64,000 nt of DNA from Desulfobacteraceae bacterium (GCA_024226935.1 JAAELK010000509.1:96383-160382), one strand, 5' to 3'. Shown: positions 8,310-18,407, counted from the stretch's first letter. Notes: generated by a model not told the origin, from the sequence alone. Numbers and translations are program-made.

Positions 8310-9112
8310 AAGATCTCAGGGTGGCACTTGTGATTCAAAAGTGCATTCCAGGATCATTTGATAAAAACCTCTCTACAAGCTTAGAATTCATCTCCCATGC
8401 TGCCTCTCAAAAAACCGACATAGTGGTTTTTCCCGAAATGAACCTGACCGGGTATCATGCAGGCCCAAAAATCTCATCCATTGCAAGACCCATAGATCAG
8501 CAATTGATTCAATCCCTTTCCAGGGCCGCTGATAAATTTGACATATCAATTCTGGTAGGAATAGCAGAACAGGCGGAAAACAACCATTTATATGCCTCAC
8601 ACCTCATCTTTTCACCCCAGATGCCATGGGGACGATACCGAAAAATCCATAGGGCTCCCAATGAGAAAGAATATTTTTCACCGGGAAATAAAGTAAAAAC
8701 TTTTAAACACAAGACCCTTCATTTTGGAATTCAACTTTGCTATGATGCGCATTTCCCTGAACTTTCCACTGCCATGGCCTTAAAAGGGGTGGATATCATT
8801 TTTATCCCCCATGCATCCCCCCGGGGCAACTCCAAGGAGAAATACCAATCATGGATGCGACATTTAACCGCCAGGGCTTTTGATAACGGGATTTTTATCG
8901 CAGCCGTAAACCAGACAGGCAATAATACCCAGGGACTGATTTTTCCGGGATTAGCTCTTTTGATAGGCCCCGACGGAAAAGTTATTGCAGACTTTCTTGA
9001 TCCAAATGAAAAAATCCATTACGTCGACATTGACCTGACGGCCTTAGAAAGAGTCAGATCCCACAGGATGCGGTATTTTCTACCGAATCGACGACCCGAT
9101 CTCTTCGGTTGA
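8306..9112 (+). CDS. Carbon-nitrogen hydrolase (nitrilase superfamily amidase)
   Basis: 268-aa single-domain amidohydrolase. The catalytic triad is visible as Glu44 (VVFPEMNLTGY), Lys113 (YRKIHRA) and Cys145 (IQLCYDAHFPE), with the expected spacing. The family hydrolyses non-peptide C-N bonds in omega-amides, carbamoylamines or glutathione-derived amides. The substrate cannot be told from the sequence. Its ATG overlaps the stop of the AhbA/B-like gene (ATGA), so the two are translationally coupled, although no functional link is known to me. Confidence 0.88.
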   Translation: MKDLRVALVIQKCIPGSFDKNLSTSLEFISHAASQKTDIVVFPEMNLTGYHAGPKISSIARPIDQQLIQSLSRAADKFDISILVGIAEQAENNHLYASHLIFSPQMPWGRYRKIHRAPNEKEYFSPGNKVKTFKHKTLHFGIQLCYDAHFPELSTAMALKGVDIIFIPHASPRGNSKEKYQSWMRHLTARAFDNGIFIAAVNQTGNNTQGLIFPGLALLIGPDGKVIADFLDPNEKIHYVDIDLTALERVRSHRMRYFLPNRRPDLFG

Positions 9113-9122
9113 TGAAACATAA

Positions 9123-9992
9123 CTATCTTCCAATTTCGCTTCTACGATTTTGAATATAGGCATTTCTAATGGCCACATAGGGATCCAGAGACGCATTTTT
9201 TAACGCTTCGTAATCACCAATTCGAAAAGAGGTCCTATTAACTTTGTCGTAGGCATTTATGCCCAGGTTGGCCTCCCAGGGTTCCACATAATTGACAGGA
9301 GTAAGAAAGAAGTCTCCTGCCCTTCCCAGTGCATCCCGAAGGGTTGATGGACCAAGTATTGGTAATACCAGGTAAAACCCATCCCCAATGGAGTAGGACC
9401 CAAGGGTTTGTCCCAGGTCTTCGTCGGAAGTTTTCAAATCTAAATGTTTTTGAGCAAACTGATTAAATCCCAAAACTCCAACGGTAGAATTAACAAGAAA
9501 AACACCTATTTCATCGGAAGCCGCCTGGAGTTTACCCTGGAGAATATTATTTATGAATCTAACAGGAAACAAAAGATTATGAAAACAATTATTAACCCCC
9601 CGGCGCAGGACAGTAGGAGCAATAAATTTATACCCCTGGGCAACAGGTTTCAACGCATAAAAATAGAAAAAATCGTTGAATGAATACATGGCATAATTAA
9701 AATAATAAAGCGGATCAGCTACCATTTGTACATCTTCGGCCTGATTGTCATATTCATCAAAGAGATCCTGGTTAAGCATCTCTTCACTATCCACCCCACC
9801 GGCATTATCTTGATCTTTTTTTAAGCCCTCGTCCGTGATGGAAACAGGGGCAACAGCACCTTCTTTTTTCCCACCAGTATCAACCTGGATAATATCCGAT
9901 TTAGAAAAAGCCTCCTTTGCACAACCTGTTAAGGCCATGAAAAAAATACCAATTAACAATGGGCAGAACAGGACAAAAACTGATTTTTTCAT
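9123..9992 (-). CDS. mlaA: MlaA (VacJ) outer-membrane lipoprotein
   Basis: 289-aa lipoprotein of the Mla phospholipid-transport system, which removes phospholipids from the outer leaflet of the outer membrane. It has a signal peptide and lipobox ALTGC near residue 24, a low-complexity acidic linker to about residue 85, then the MlaA domain starting DPLYYFNYAMYSFND and including GVNNCFHNLLFPVRF and LGQTLGSYSIGDGFYLVLP. The start overlaps the mlaC stop by 4 bp. Last gene of mlaEFDCA. In E. coli mlaA is unlinked; linkage to the ABC genes is common in deltaproteobacteria. Confidence 0.93.
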   Translation of the reverse strand: MKKSVFVLFCPLLIGIFFMALTGCAKEAFSKSDIIQVDTGGKKEGAVAPVSITDEGLKKDQDNAGGVDSEEMLNQDLFDEYDNQAEDVQMVADPLYYFNYAMYSFNDFFYFYALKPVAQGYKFIAPTVLRRGVNNCFHNLLFPVRFINNILQGKLQAASDEIGVFLVNSTVGVLGFNQFAQKHLDLKTSDEDLGQTLGSYSIGDGFYLVLPILGPSTLRDALGRAGDFFLTPVNYVEPWEANLGINAYDKVNRTSFRIGDYEALKNASLDPYVAIRNAYIQNRRSEIGR

Positions 9993-10636
9993 TTTTCAAC
10001 CTTTTCCATGAGTTCCTTGATAATAGCTTCCGGAGTTTGGGATACATGCTGCCTGTATTGTTCTCTGTAATTAGCAGCCATACTTACCCCTGCTACTTTT
10101 ATATCATAAATTTTCCAATTGGGTGTATTTTTTTTTATCAGCCGGTAAATTACCGGAATTTGTGTCTCTCCCTGGACAAGCAAGGTTGAAATATCTGTTC
10201 TAAAAATATTTTTTTTAGGTGCTAAAGGAGTATTCTTCAAATAACGCACATTGATATTTTGAACATCTTGTCCTGCAAGCTTAGCAAAATAGGTATGGCT
10301 GATTAATTTAGAAAAATAATGAATAAACAGATCCCTTTGATCGCTGGAAAAAGATCGATATTTATTACCAAGGGAAAGCATGGAAAAAGTTTTAAAATCA
10401 AATAGCTCCATGGCTTTATTATAAAGTATCTGCTCCTGTTCATTGGGAGCTTTTATTAATCTGGGATCCTGGATAGTTGCAAGAATTTCATCCACAGAAG
10501 TTTTTAAATAATTCTGGGCAGACTTTTCCAGGACACTTGTTTGACTTACCTGACCTACTTGACTCGCCAGGGCGATGGAAACCTGGGAAACACTTAAGAA
10601 AAGACCAAACAACAAAACAAACACTTTTAAACGCAT
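9989..10636 (-). CDS. mlaC: MlaC, periplasmic phospholipid-binding protein
   Basis: 215-aa protein with an N-terminal signal peptide (MRLKVFVLLFGLFLSVSQVS-IALA) and the MlaC/Ttg2D fold. It includes FSMLSLGNKYRSFSSDQRDLFIHYFSKL and a C-terminal VYRLIKKNTPNWKIYDIKVAG segment. It shuttles lipid between MlaA at the outer membrane and MlaD at the inner membrane. It is 25 bp downstream of mlaD and coupled to mlaA by a 4-bp overlap. Confidence 0.92.
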   Translation of the reverse strand: MRLKVFVLLFGLFLSVSQVSIALASQVGQVSQTSVLEKSAQNYLKTSVDEILATIQDPRLIKAPNEQEQILYNKAMELFDFKTFSMLSLGNKYRSFSSDQRDLFIHYFSKLISHTYFAKLAGQDVQNINVRYLKNTPLAPKKNIFRTDISTLLVQGETQIPVIYRLIKKNTPNWKIYDIKVAGVSMAANYREQYRQHVSQTPEAIIKELMEKVEK

Positions 10637-10661
10637 AATCGTAACCTGTCTAGAATATATT

Positions 10662-11114
10662 TTAGGATTTATTACTATTAAAAATAAATTTTCTTACCAA
10701 AGATTCAATATCCAAAGAGGATTCTGTATTCGTTATTTCATCTCCATTGGTAAGCATCGTATCAGATCCACCCGGTGATATTTCTATATACTTTTGCCCT
10801 ATTATACCAGAGGTTTTCACCGAGGCAATACTATCTTCAGATAATTTCATGTCATTATTGATGCTGAATACGGCTTTTGCCACAAGCCGTTTCTTATCTA
10901 TACTGATTTTTGAAACATTTCCAATTTCAACACCGGCTACTTCCACCCGGGCTCCGTCTTTGAGCCCCGAAACGGAAGAAAAATAACCATAGACAGAATA
11001 CCGGTTTTTAGGGAAAAAACTAATTTCTCCAATGGAGATGACCAAGTATCCCATGCTGATCAAGCCAACAATGACAAATAGGCCCACATATAATTCTAAT
11101 TTTTTTCTATTCAT
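10662..11114 (-). CDS. mlaD: MlaD, MCE-domain substrate-binding protein
   Basis: 150-aa inner-membrane-anchored protein. One N-terminal membrane helix (about 7-28) is followed by a single MCE domain (about 38-115) with VSGLKDGARVEVAGVEIG and TSGIIGQKYIEISPGG. The C-terminal tail is short. MlaD forms a hexameric ring on top of the MlaFE transporter. Its start overlaps the end of mlaF by 8 bp. Confidence 0.93.
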   Translation of the reverse strand: MNRKKLELYVGLFVIVGLISMGYLVISIGEISFFPKNRYSVYGYFSSVSGLKDGARVEVAGVEIGNVSKISIDKKRLVAKAVFSINNDMKLSEDSIASVKTSGIIGQKYIEISPGGSDTMLTNGDEITNTESSLDIESLVRKFIFNSNKS

Positions 11115-11895
11115 ATTTATCCTCTGGCTGATATTTGTCGGTATAGGAACTATTTCCTATTTCATCGCCCCTAATAAAGGCATTTACGGTATCGTTATGT
11201 GCGTCTAAGATGTCATCCTTGCTGCCTTCAAAAATAATTTTACCCTCATCAAGCATGGCAATATGCTGGGCAACATCAAAAATTTCTGGAATATCATGAC
11301 TGACAATAACCGCAGTAAAACCAAATTGCTTCTGGTATTCTTCAATCATGGAATGAACCTTTTTTTTCCTCACAGGATCAAGCCCTGTGGTCGGCTCATC
11401 AAATAATACCACCTTGGGATCTGTGACAAGCGCCCTTGCAAGGGCAACCCTTTTTCGCATACCACCGGAAAGTTGGGCAGGAAATTTTTCACCAATGGGT
11501 CCCAGACCCAATTGTTCCATTCTTGTCTTTACTTTTTCTTCAATAATAAATTTTGTGTATTGGGATCTTTCTGCCAGGGGTAAGCCAATATTCTCAAAAA
11601 CATTCATGGAATCAAATAAGGCATTTTCCTGGAACATATAACTAAGCTCTTCCCTGAAAAGAAAACTTTTTTTTTCAGACATTTTATGAAGAGGTTTTCC
11701 CTGGATGAGTATTTCTCCTGAATCTTGATGAATCAGTCCGATAATATGCTTGAGCAGAACAGATTTTCCGGTACCGCTCTTACCAATCACCGCCAAGATT
11801 TCACCTTTATGTATGGATAGGTTAACCCCTGTAAGAACCTGATGTGCACCAAAGCTTTTTTTTACATCTACAAGTTGAATTAATGGTGAAGTCAT
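11107..11895 (-). CDS. mlaF: MlaF, ABC transporter ATPase of the Mla system
   Basis: 262 aa when started at the ATG at 11895 (MTSPLIQLVDVKKSFG); the open frame extends 19 codons upstream, overlapping mlaE, but that part is not conserved-looking. Walker A GKSGTGKSVLLKHI, signature LSGGMRKRVALARAL and Walker B VVLFDEPTTGLDP are all intact. It powers MlaE-dependent phospholipid movement. It lies 5 bp after the mlaE stop. No mlaB gene is seen in the operon. Confidence 0.93.
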   Translation of the reverse strand: MTSPLIQLVDVKKSFGAHQVLTGVNLSIHKGEILAVIGKSGTGKSVLLKHIIGLIHQDSGEILIQGKPLHKMSEKKSFLFREELSYMFQENALFDSMNVFENIGLPLAERSQYTKFIIEEKVKTRMEQLGLGPIGEKFPAQLSGGMRKRVALARALVTDPKVVLFDEPTTGLDPVRKKKVHSMIEEYQKQFGFTAVIVSHDIPEIFDVAQHIAMLDEGKIIFEGSKDDILDAHNDTVNAFIRGDEIGNSSYTDKYQPEDKYE

Positions 11896-11900
11896 TTTGT

Positions 11901-12755
11901 TTAAACCAGAAAATAAGTAATGATATAATCTACAATCAGTATAAAAATACAAGACTGGACTACAGAGTTTGTAGTTGCCATGGATACCCCCTTGGCACCA
12001 TAACCTTTTTCAGTAGTTAAATGGGTGTAATATCCACGATAGCAACAGATTGTGGTCACCACAATTGCAAATACAAACGACTTAAAAAAACCGCCAGCAA
12101 TATCGACCGTTTGCACACTTGAAATCACCTTATCCATATAAACAGACTTGTTAATTCCCATCATTAAGGATCCCGTCAGATAACCGCCAAAAATTCCCAC
12201 CACATCGAAAATAGCTGTTAAAAGAGGGAAACTGATAAGGGCAGCCACTATTCGTGGCGAAAACAAAAACCGAATGGGATCAATCTGCATGGTTTTCAGA
12301 GCATCAATCTGTTCTGATATCCGCATGACACCAATTTCAGCAGCCATGGCAGACCCGGCTCTTGCTGTAATCATAATAGCACAAAGAACAGGACCTAACT
12401 CTCTGATAATTGTCAAGGATACGGCTGAACCTAATGCAGCTTCAGAACCGAAGGTAACAAGAGTGTAATACCCCTGAAGCCCCAGAACCATACCGGTGAA
12501 TAATCCGGTCAATACAATAACAAATAAAGATTTTGCCCCGATAAACCAAGTGTGATCAAGTACCTTGTCAAATTGAAATGGCCTGACAAAAATACTAACT
12601 ACACCCGAAATAAAGAAAAGAACAATCCGGCCAATGGATTCGGTTGCACTCAAAGTTGATCCACCTATTTTTTCAATATATTTTGTACCCATAAGTCGCT
12701 TTATATAGGATTTATCAGTAAAACACAAGTTGCCTAGTATCAAATTATCCAACAT
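11901..12755 (-). CDS. mlaE: MlaE, ABC transporter permease of the Mla system
   Basis: Integral inner-membrane permease with several hydrophobic segments and the MlaE signatures GLFTGMVLGLQGYYTL, REL-GPVLCAIMITARAGSAMA and EIGVMRISEQIDAL. As opened at 12755 it is 284 aa. An internal ATG at 12692 (MGTKYIEKIGG) would give 263 aa, nearer the usual family length, and neither start has a clear Shine-Dalgarno. First gene of mlaEFDCA, divergent from the RHH-like gene at 12870. Confidence 0.92.
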   Translation of the reverse strand: MLDNLILGNLCFTDKSYIKRLMGTKYIEKIGGSTLSATESIGRIVLFFISGVVSIFVRPFQFDKVLDHTWFIGAKSLFVIVLTGLFTGMVLGLQGYYTLVTFGSEAALGSAVSLTIIRELGPVLCAIMITARAGSAMAAEIGVMRISEQIDALKTMQIDPIRFLFSPRIVAALISFPLLTAIFDVVGIFGGYLTGSLMMGINKSVYMDKVISSVQTVDIAGGFFKSFVFAIVVTTICCYRGYYTHLTTEKGYGAKGVSMATTNSVVQSCIFILIVDYIITYFLV

Positions 12756-12869
12756 ATCAAATTATCCAAAAATGTGAATATCAATTGACACGTAGATAAA
12801 AAAATACTACGTACAATAGGATCTGCACATATATGCCATCAACTCATCCACCATTGACAGGAAATAACC

Positions 12870-13343
12870 ATGGCCCAAAAAATAACATTAAGCATACCGG
12901 ATTTGCTCCATAAAAAACTCAAAGAATGGAAAGATTCATTCAATTTTTCTAAAATGTTTCAGGAAGCGGTAACCGATGCTATTCAAAAGAAAGAAGAGTT
13001 TCAAAAACGCTTTTCTGAGGATTTTGATATGTCGGAAATCATTAAACGGCTTCGACAGGAAAAAATGATCTGGGAGAAACAATTTTTGAAATCCGGGAAA
13101 AATGAAGGGATGAAATGGGCGCGGTCTGCCAACTACGAAGATCTCTTATACGTAGTCAATTTTAAAGATACGTATAAATTAACCAATGACGCTAAATTTA
13201 AAGATTATTTTGATAAGATTCACAATACAAATGAACTGGGAAAATATGCCAGTGATGGTGCTGTTGATCACGAACTGATGTTTATGGACGGATGGTTTTG
13301 CGGAGTAAATGAGTTTTGGACCCAGATAAAGGAACAAATTTAA
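12870..13343 (+). CDS. Small RHH-like protein upstream of activase
   Basis: 157-aa protein I do not recognise by name. The N-terminus KITLSIPDLLHKKLKEW followed by a helix-rich FSKMFQEAVTDAI has the strand-helix-helix look of a ribbon-helix-helix DNA-binding domain. The remainder is charged, helical and contains WARSANYEDLLYVV and FMDGWFCGVNEFW. It sits 1 bp before the large activase gene, so the two are certainly co-transcribed. It could be an autoregulator or a partner protein; no further function can be supported. Confidence 0.65.
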   Translation: MAQKITLSIPDLLHKKLKEWKDSFNFSKMFQEAVTDAIQKKEEFQKRFSEDFDMSEIIKRLRQEKMIWEKQFLKSGKNEGMKWARSANYEDLLYVVNFKDTYKLTNDAKFKDYFDKIHNTNELGKYASDGAVDHELMFMDGWFCGVNEFWTQIKEQI

Positions 13344-13344
13344 A

Positions 13345-16300
13345 ATGAATTCTGAAAGAAAACAAAATATAGCAGTTATCGGTATTGATGTTGGATCTGT
13401 ATCTGTCAGCATTGCAGCCTTAGACGACACCGGAAAAATTTTTCATTTAGCTACAGCCTATCACTACGGAGATGTTAAACCATGTCTTTCAAATCTTTTA
13501 GCAGAAGATGCCCTTAAAAACATCGGCTATATATCCAAGACCGCGTCAAGCCCTTCCTATATTTTTTCCCAGGCAGTTTTTGATGAACAGGTTTCGATCA
13601 TCCGAACATCTAATCACCTCCATACAAATTCATTTGGCGGCATTTTACACATAGGAGGTGAAAAATTTTCCTTAAGCCTGTTTGACCAATTAGGCAATTA
13701 CATCGGTGCTAAACATAACACCTCCTGTGCAGCTGGTACCGGTAGTTTTCTGGACCAACAAGCCGGGCGTCTCAATCTTGCAGGTTCCGAACAGATCAGC
13801 CAACAAGCGTTATCAAACAAAAAAAATCGGCCTGATATTGCAACCAGATGTGCAGTTTTCGCTAAAACCGATTTGATCCATGCCCAGCAGGAAGGCTATG
13901 ATATTGAACAAATTTGTGATGGTCTTTGTTTTGGGCTTGCAAAAAATATTGCCAATACCCTGTTCAAACAAAAGACCTTGGTCAGACAGAACACCTTTGA
14001 TTCAAAAATTTTATTCTGCGGCGGTGTATCCAAAAATATTTGCGTAAAAAACCACCTGGAATCCATCACCGGCATAAAATTTTTCATAGATGAGTACTCC
14101 CAGTTTTATGGCGCCATAGGAGCCGCCCTAAACCTTAAAGATCAATTAAACCAAGACATTCATGAATCCAAAAAATTTTCCTGCATTGATGACTATTTTA
14201 AAAAAAACAAGAAAAAAGAAAGCTATCGATATCCCCAATTGGAATTAAAACTATCTGATTACCCGGATTTTACCTGTTTTAAGTCCTATATCCTTGAAGG
14301 AGTGGAGATCGACATATACAAAGATCCTCAAACCTGCTTTATTACCCAAGGATTTTTGGGGCTGGATGTAGGCTCCACCAGTACCAAAGCCATTTTAATT
14401 GACCAAACTAGTCAACCAATTGCCGGATTTTATACCCAAACTGCATCAAGACCCGTTGAGGCAGTGAAAAAACTCTTCAAAACCTGTGATTCTTTTTTAA
14501 GTGATCACCATTTAAAAATCGAGATTAAAGGCTGTGGAACCACGGGTTCCGGCAGGCGGATAGCCGGCAAAATTATTGGAGCGGATATTGAGCCCGATGA
14601 AATTACAGCCCACGCAACTGCAGCCGTAAACCTGAACAATGAAGTGGATACCATTATTGAAATTGGTGGTCAGGATGCTAAATTTACTCTGATCAAGAAT
14701 GGAATGGTAACCTCATCGGTCATGAACACAGTCTGCGCTGCCGGAACCGGTTCTTTCATAGAAGAACAGGCAAATAAACTGGATTGCCCCCTTTCAAACT
14801 ATTCCGCAAGAACAGAAGGCGTAACTTCACCTGTATCAAGTGATCGATGTACAGTATTCATGGAGCGCGATATTAATTATTTTTTTGCCGAAGGATATGA
14901 GAAAAATGAAATCCTAGCTTCTGTACTCCATTCAGTACGAGATAACTACCTGACAAAGGTGGCCAATATAGGAAAAATCGGCAATACCATTCTTTTCCAG
15001 GGGGCTACCGCCAGAAATAAGGCTCTGGTTGCCGCCTTTGAACAAAAACTCAACAAGCCCATCCATGTATCCAAATTCTGCCACCTGACCGGGGCCCTAG
15101 GGGTTGCTCTTTTAGCTCTGGAACAAAAAAGAAACCAGAAAATTGAACAGACCAATTTCAGGGGATTTGATTTATGGACAAAAGATATTCCGGTTCGCCA
15201 GGAAACCTGTCTTTTGTGCACCAACCACTGTAAATTAACAATTGCCGATATTGAAGGATCTCCCCAAGCCTATGGTTTTTTATGCGGAAGAGATTATGAA
15301 ACAAAAAAAATGGTGCCCCAAAAAAACCGCTATGATCTCCTTAGGTTAAGAAAACAACAAACCCGCATCAATTGTGACACACCGGTTAAACATGATTTTA
15401 CCATTGGAATTCCTGCAGCACTTCATCTATTTGAAGATCTAGAATTCTGGCAACATTTTTTTTCAAACCTTGGGATACGAACCATTACAAGTAAAGGATT
15501 AAAAAATCCTGTCAAACAAGGACAAACAATTGCCAATGCTGAATTTTGTGCCCCTGTTGTCTCTTTACACGGACACGTGTCCCATTTGATGAAAAAAGCG
15601 GACTATGTATTTCTTCCCTTTTATTTTGAAGACAAATTAAGGGCAAAGGAAACCCGGCGCCAACATTGTTATTATACCCAATTTACCCCTTCCATCATTG
15701 CCTGCCTCCAGACAGCGGATAAAAAAAGGCTGATATCACCAATCATTCAATATTTATATACCAATTTTCATACCAAAATGGAGTTATATAAATCTTTAAA
15801 AACATTATCCTCTGAACTTTCTTTTTCTTTTTATGATCTTGTATTAGCCTATGACAGAGCAATTGAATTCAAACGCAAAACCCAGGAAAAATTAAAGGAA
15901 CTATATCGACAAGAAAATCAAGCAACCCCAGGCATAAAAGCGCTTTTTCTAGGACGCCCCTATACAATTCTCGCAGAATCCATGAACAATAATATCCCGG
16001 AAATTTTTACAAATCTCGGAATAAAAACATTTTTTCAGGACATGATGGATAACAAAAATCATGATTTTTCAATGATCCAGCCACTGCTCAAAGAAATTCA
16101 TTGGAAACATGCAGCCAAGATTTTGGAAGTCACCTATATTGCCGCCACCACCAAGGATCTTTACCCGGTATATATCTCTTCGTTCAAATGTGCACCAGAT
16201 TCATTCGCGGTTGATTATTTTAAAGAGATCATGGAGCATTTTAATAAACCCTATCTAGTGCTTGAACTGGACGAACATGATTCAAGTGTAGGGTATGAAA

Positions 16301-17601
16301 CAAGAATAGAAGCTGCTGTCCGCGCTTTTACAAATCATTATAATCAGGCCGATAATAAACCTGTTCTCCAGAACAAATCCTTTCAACCGTCCTATGCCAC
16401 AGCCCTGAAACAAAAAACCATTATTTTTCCCAACTGGGATTCATTTACAGGTCAACTGCTTGTGGCTACACTAAAAAATGAGGGATATGATGCCTTATTA
16501 ATGGAAGAAACCCAGCAAACTCTTAAACAGAGCATCTTAACCAATACGGGACAATGTATTCCCCTCAATGCCATTGGTGCAGGATTTATCCAAACAGTTA
16601 AAAACCACAATCTTAACCCTTCTAAGGCAGTTCTTTGGCTCAATCAGTCCGAGATTGCCTGTAACATAAAAATGTACCCATACCATATCAATAAAATTTT
16701 GGAACGGGAGAAAAATGGTTTTGAGCAGGCACAGATTTACAAGGGAGAGTTGTCATTATTTGACATCTCCTTTAAGGCATCCACAAATGCGTATTATGCC
16801 TATATGTTCGGTGGACTTTTTAGAAGTATAGGATGCAAAATACGACCCTATGAAGTCAACAAAGGAGAGACCGATCGAGTACTATCCTCGGCCCTATCCA
16901 TAATTGGAGCGGCCTTTCTCACCGGCGGATCCAAGGAAAAGGCCTTAAAGGAAACCATTTCAATGCTTAGCAAAATTTCGATAAATAAAGGCAAAAAACG
17001 CCCTAAAGTAGCAATATTCGGAGATCTCTATGTCAGAGACAATGATACCATGAATCAGGATTTGGTTCATTTTATTGAGGAAAATGGTGGAGAAGTAGTC
17101 ACCACACCCTATTATAAATATATCAAAATTATTGCCAATTCATATTTTAAAAAATGGTTCAAGGAAGGCAAATACCTGAGTCTGATTTCAAACAAGGCAC
17201 TGCTTACAGCCATGCAGGCAATGGAGAAAAAGTATTATAAATATTTTGAAGTCATCTTAAATGAATCCGATTTTATTGTGACCGATTCCTATGAAAAACT
17301 TTTAGAACAATATGGAATCTTGCCTGAACACACGGGTGAATCCATGGATAATATTTTAAAAATTCACCACATCATCAACGAACACCCTGATTTAAGACTC
17401 CTGGTCCAGACCAACCCGGCATTTTGTTGTGCCGGACTTGTAACCGAAGCCATGGCAGCCAAAATAGAGGCGAAAACAAAGGTACCAATTGTCAGTATCA
17501 CCTATGATGTATCAGGCGGTAATAAAAACAAGGTGATAATTCCCTTTCTCAAAGTCCGGCACAAATACACCTATTCCCATAACAAAAAAGTTTCGGTCTG
17601 A
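13345..17601 (+). CDS. Giant acyl-CoA dehydratase activase-like protein (BcrA/BadF ATPase plus DUF2229 regions)
   Basis: 1418-aa cytoplasmic protein of the COG1924/COG3580 type. Two ASKHA (sugar kinase/Hsp70-like) ATPase modules are visible: GIDVGSVSVSIAAL at about residue 11 and GLDVGSTSTKAILID at about 340. Each is followed by a CAAGTGSF motif whose Cys in activases helps ligate a [4Fe-4S] cluster shared by the dimer. The C-terminal 750 residues resemble DUF2229/2-hydroxyacyl-CoA dehydratase-like regions (cysteines in CLLCTNHCKLTI, GFLCGRDYE and FKCAPDS). Family members drive ATP-dependent low-potential electron transfer. No dehydratase or reductase partner is nearby, so the substrate is unknown. 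The 3' end overlaps the convergent gene by 31 bp. Confidence 0.85.
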   Translation: MNSERKQNIAVIGIDVGSVSVSIAALDDTGKIFHLATAYHYGDVKPCLSNLLAEDALKNIGYISKTASSPSYIFSQAVFDEQVSIIRTSNHLHTNSFGGILHIGGEKFSLSLFDQLGNYIGAKHNTSCAAGTGSFLDQQAGRLNLAGSEQISQQALSNKKNRPDIATRCAVFAKTDLIHAQQEGYDIEQICDGLCFGLAKNIANTLFKQKTLVRQNTFDSKILFCGGVSKNICVKNHLESITGIKFFIDEYSQFYGAIGAALNLKDQLNQDIHESKKFSCIDDYFKKNKKKESYRYPQLELKLSDYPDFTCFKSYILEGVEIDIYKDPQTCFITQGFLGLDVGSTSTKAILIDQTSQPIAGFYTQTASRPVEAVKKLFKTCDSFLSDHHLKIEIKGCGTTGSGRRIAGKIIGADIEPDEITAHATAAVNLNNEVDTIIEIGGQDAKFTLIKNGMVTSSVMNTVCAAGTGSFIEEQANKLDCPLSNYSARTEGVTSPVSSDRCTVFMERDINYFFAEGYEKNEILASVLHSVRDNYLTKVANIGKIGNTILFQGATARNKALVAAFEQKLNKPIHVSKFCHLTGALGVALLALEQKRNQKIEQTNFRGFDLWTKDIPVRQETCLLCTNHCKLTIADIEGSPQAYGFLCGRDYETKKMVPQKNRYDLLRLRKQQTRINCDTPVKHDFTIGIPAALHLFEDLEFWQHFFSNLGIRTITSKGLKNPVKQGQTIANAEFCAPVVSLHGHVSHLMKKADYVFLPFYFEDKLRAKETRRQHCYYTQFTPSIIACLQTADKKRLISPIIQYLYTNFHTKMELYKSLKTLSSELSFSFYDLVLAYDRAIEFKRKTQEKLKELYRQENQATPGIKALFLGRPYTILAESMNNNIPEIFTNLGIKTFFQDMMDNKNHDFSMIQPLLKEIHWKHAAKILEVTYIAATTKDLYPVYISSFKCAPDSFAVDYFKEIMEHFNKPYLVLELDEHDSSVGYETRIEAAVRAFTNHYNQADNKPVLQNKSFQPSYATALKQKTIIFPNWDSFTGQLLVATLKNEGYDALLMEETQQTLKQSILTNTGQCIPLNAIGAGFIQTVKNHNLNPSKAVLWLNQSEIACNIKMYPYHINKILEREKNGFEQAQIYKGELSLFDISFKASTNAYYAYMFGGLFRSIGCKIRPYEVNKGETDRVLSSALSIIGAAFLTGGSKEKALKETISMLSKISINKGKKRPKVAIFGDLYVRDNDTMNQDLVHFIEENGGEVVTTPYYKYIKIIANSYFKKWFKEGKYLSLISNKALLTAMQAMEKKYYKYFEVILNESDFIVTDSYEKLLEQYGILPEHTGESMDNILKIHHIINEHPDLRLLVQTNPAFCCAGLVTEAMAAKIEAKTKVPIVSITYDVSGGNKNKVIIPFLKVRHKYTYSHNKKVSV

Positions 17602-18407
17602 CGTTTTCCGGGAAGATAGGGTTTGATATCCGGATATTTGAGCAAAAATTTATTTTGAAATTCAATCCTCTTGACATTAAACTTATTATGGGCATCAACA
17701 GCCCTGCGGTATCTAATATAATACTCATCATAATTTTTTAAAATATCTTTGCTTTTTAACTTTGTAATATTATAAAAATTGGTGTGGGTGTAGATGAGCA
17801 GGGCTTCAAAATTATCCAGATATGCCTTAAGACTTTTATAATGAATCAATACATTACGATTGGTATAAAACAATTGAATCTGGTAAACCCAATTGAGATC
17901 TTTCTTAACAAAATAGGATTTATAATCGCTGGTAAACTTGACAAGCTGCTTGATGGATGTCTGATTTTTAGCCATAATTACCCTGAGCTTTTCAATAAAC
18001 TCAATGGTATGTTGCAACTCTTTGAGCCGTGATTCAACCTTTGAAATTATTTCAAGCCTCACCAGGGCTTTATCTAACTCAAGTGTAGTTTTCTTTACGG
18101 AATCACTCAACCGAATAATCTGGCGGGTGATGGGGGGAAGATGGGCAAATCTGTTTTTTTCCCTCATATCGATATATGTATAAAACTCATAGGCAGCCAT
18201 CCCCGCAAAGCTAGCCAAAAATATCATAAATATGATCATTCCTTCGGTCTTCCGGGATTTAAAAATAAAATAAGGGGTGGTGATGGGAGCCATAAGAACC
18301 ACGCCTGCCCACCACCTAGGATGCTTTTTTTTATGACATTCAAAAAGCATCAAACCTGCCAGAAGCAAAACATAGGGAAAATAGATATAGTACAAGCTTT
18401 TATCCAC
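17571..18407 (-). CDS. Hypothetical membrane protein with coiled-coil region
   Basis: 278 aa, not recognised. Two hydrophobic segments near the N-terminus (about 7-22 and 54-75) are separated by a basic HKKKHPRWW segment. A long helical, charged region follows (about 90-200) and a basic C-terminus. It probably lies in the inner membrane with a large cytoplasmic or periplasmic helical domain. Its ATG overlaps the comEC stop by 8 bp, so it is co-transcribed with comEC. Its end overlaps the convergent activase gene by 31 bp, which argues that both 3' ends are real coding sequence under constraint. Confidence 0.65.
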   Translation of the reverse strand: MDKSLYYIYFPYVLLLAGLMLFECHKKKHPRWWAGVVLMAPITTPYFIFKSRKTEGMIIFMIFLASFAGMAAYEFYTYIDMREKNRFAHLPPITRQIIRLSDSVKKTTLELDKALVRLEIISKVESRLKELQHTIEFIEKLRVIMAKNQTSIKQLVKFTSDYKSYFVKKDLNWVYQIQLFYTNRNVLIHYKSLKAYLDNFEALLIYTHTNFYNITKLKSKDILKNYDEYYIRYRRAVDAHNKFNVKRIEFQNKFLLKYPDIKPYLPGKRQTETFLLWE

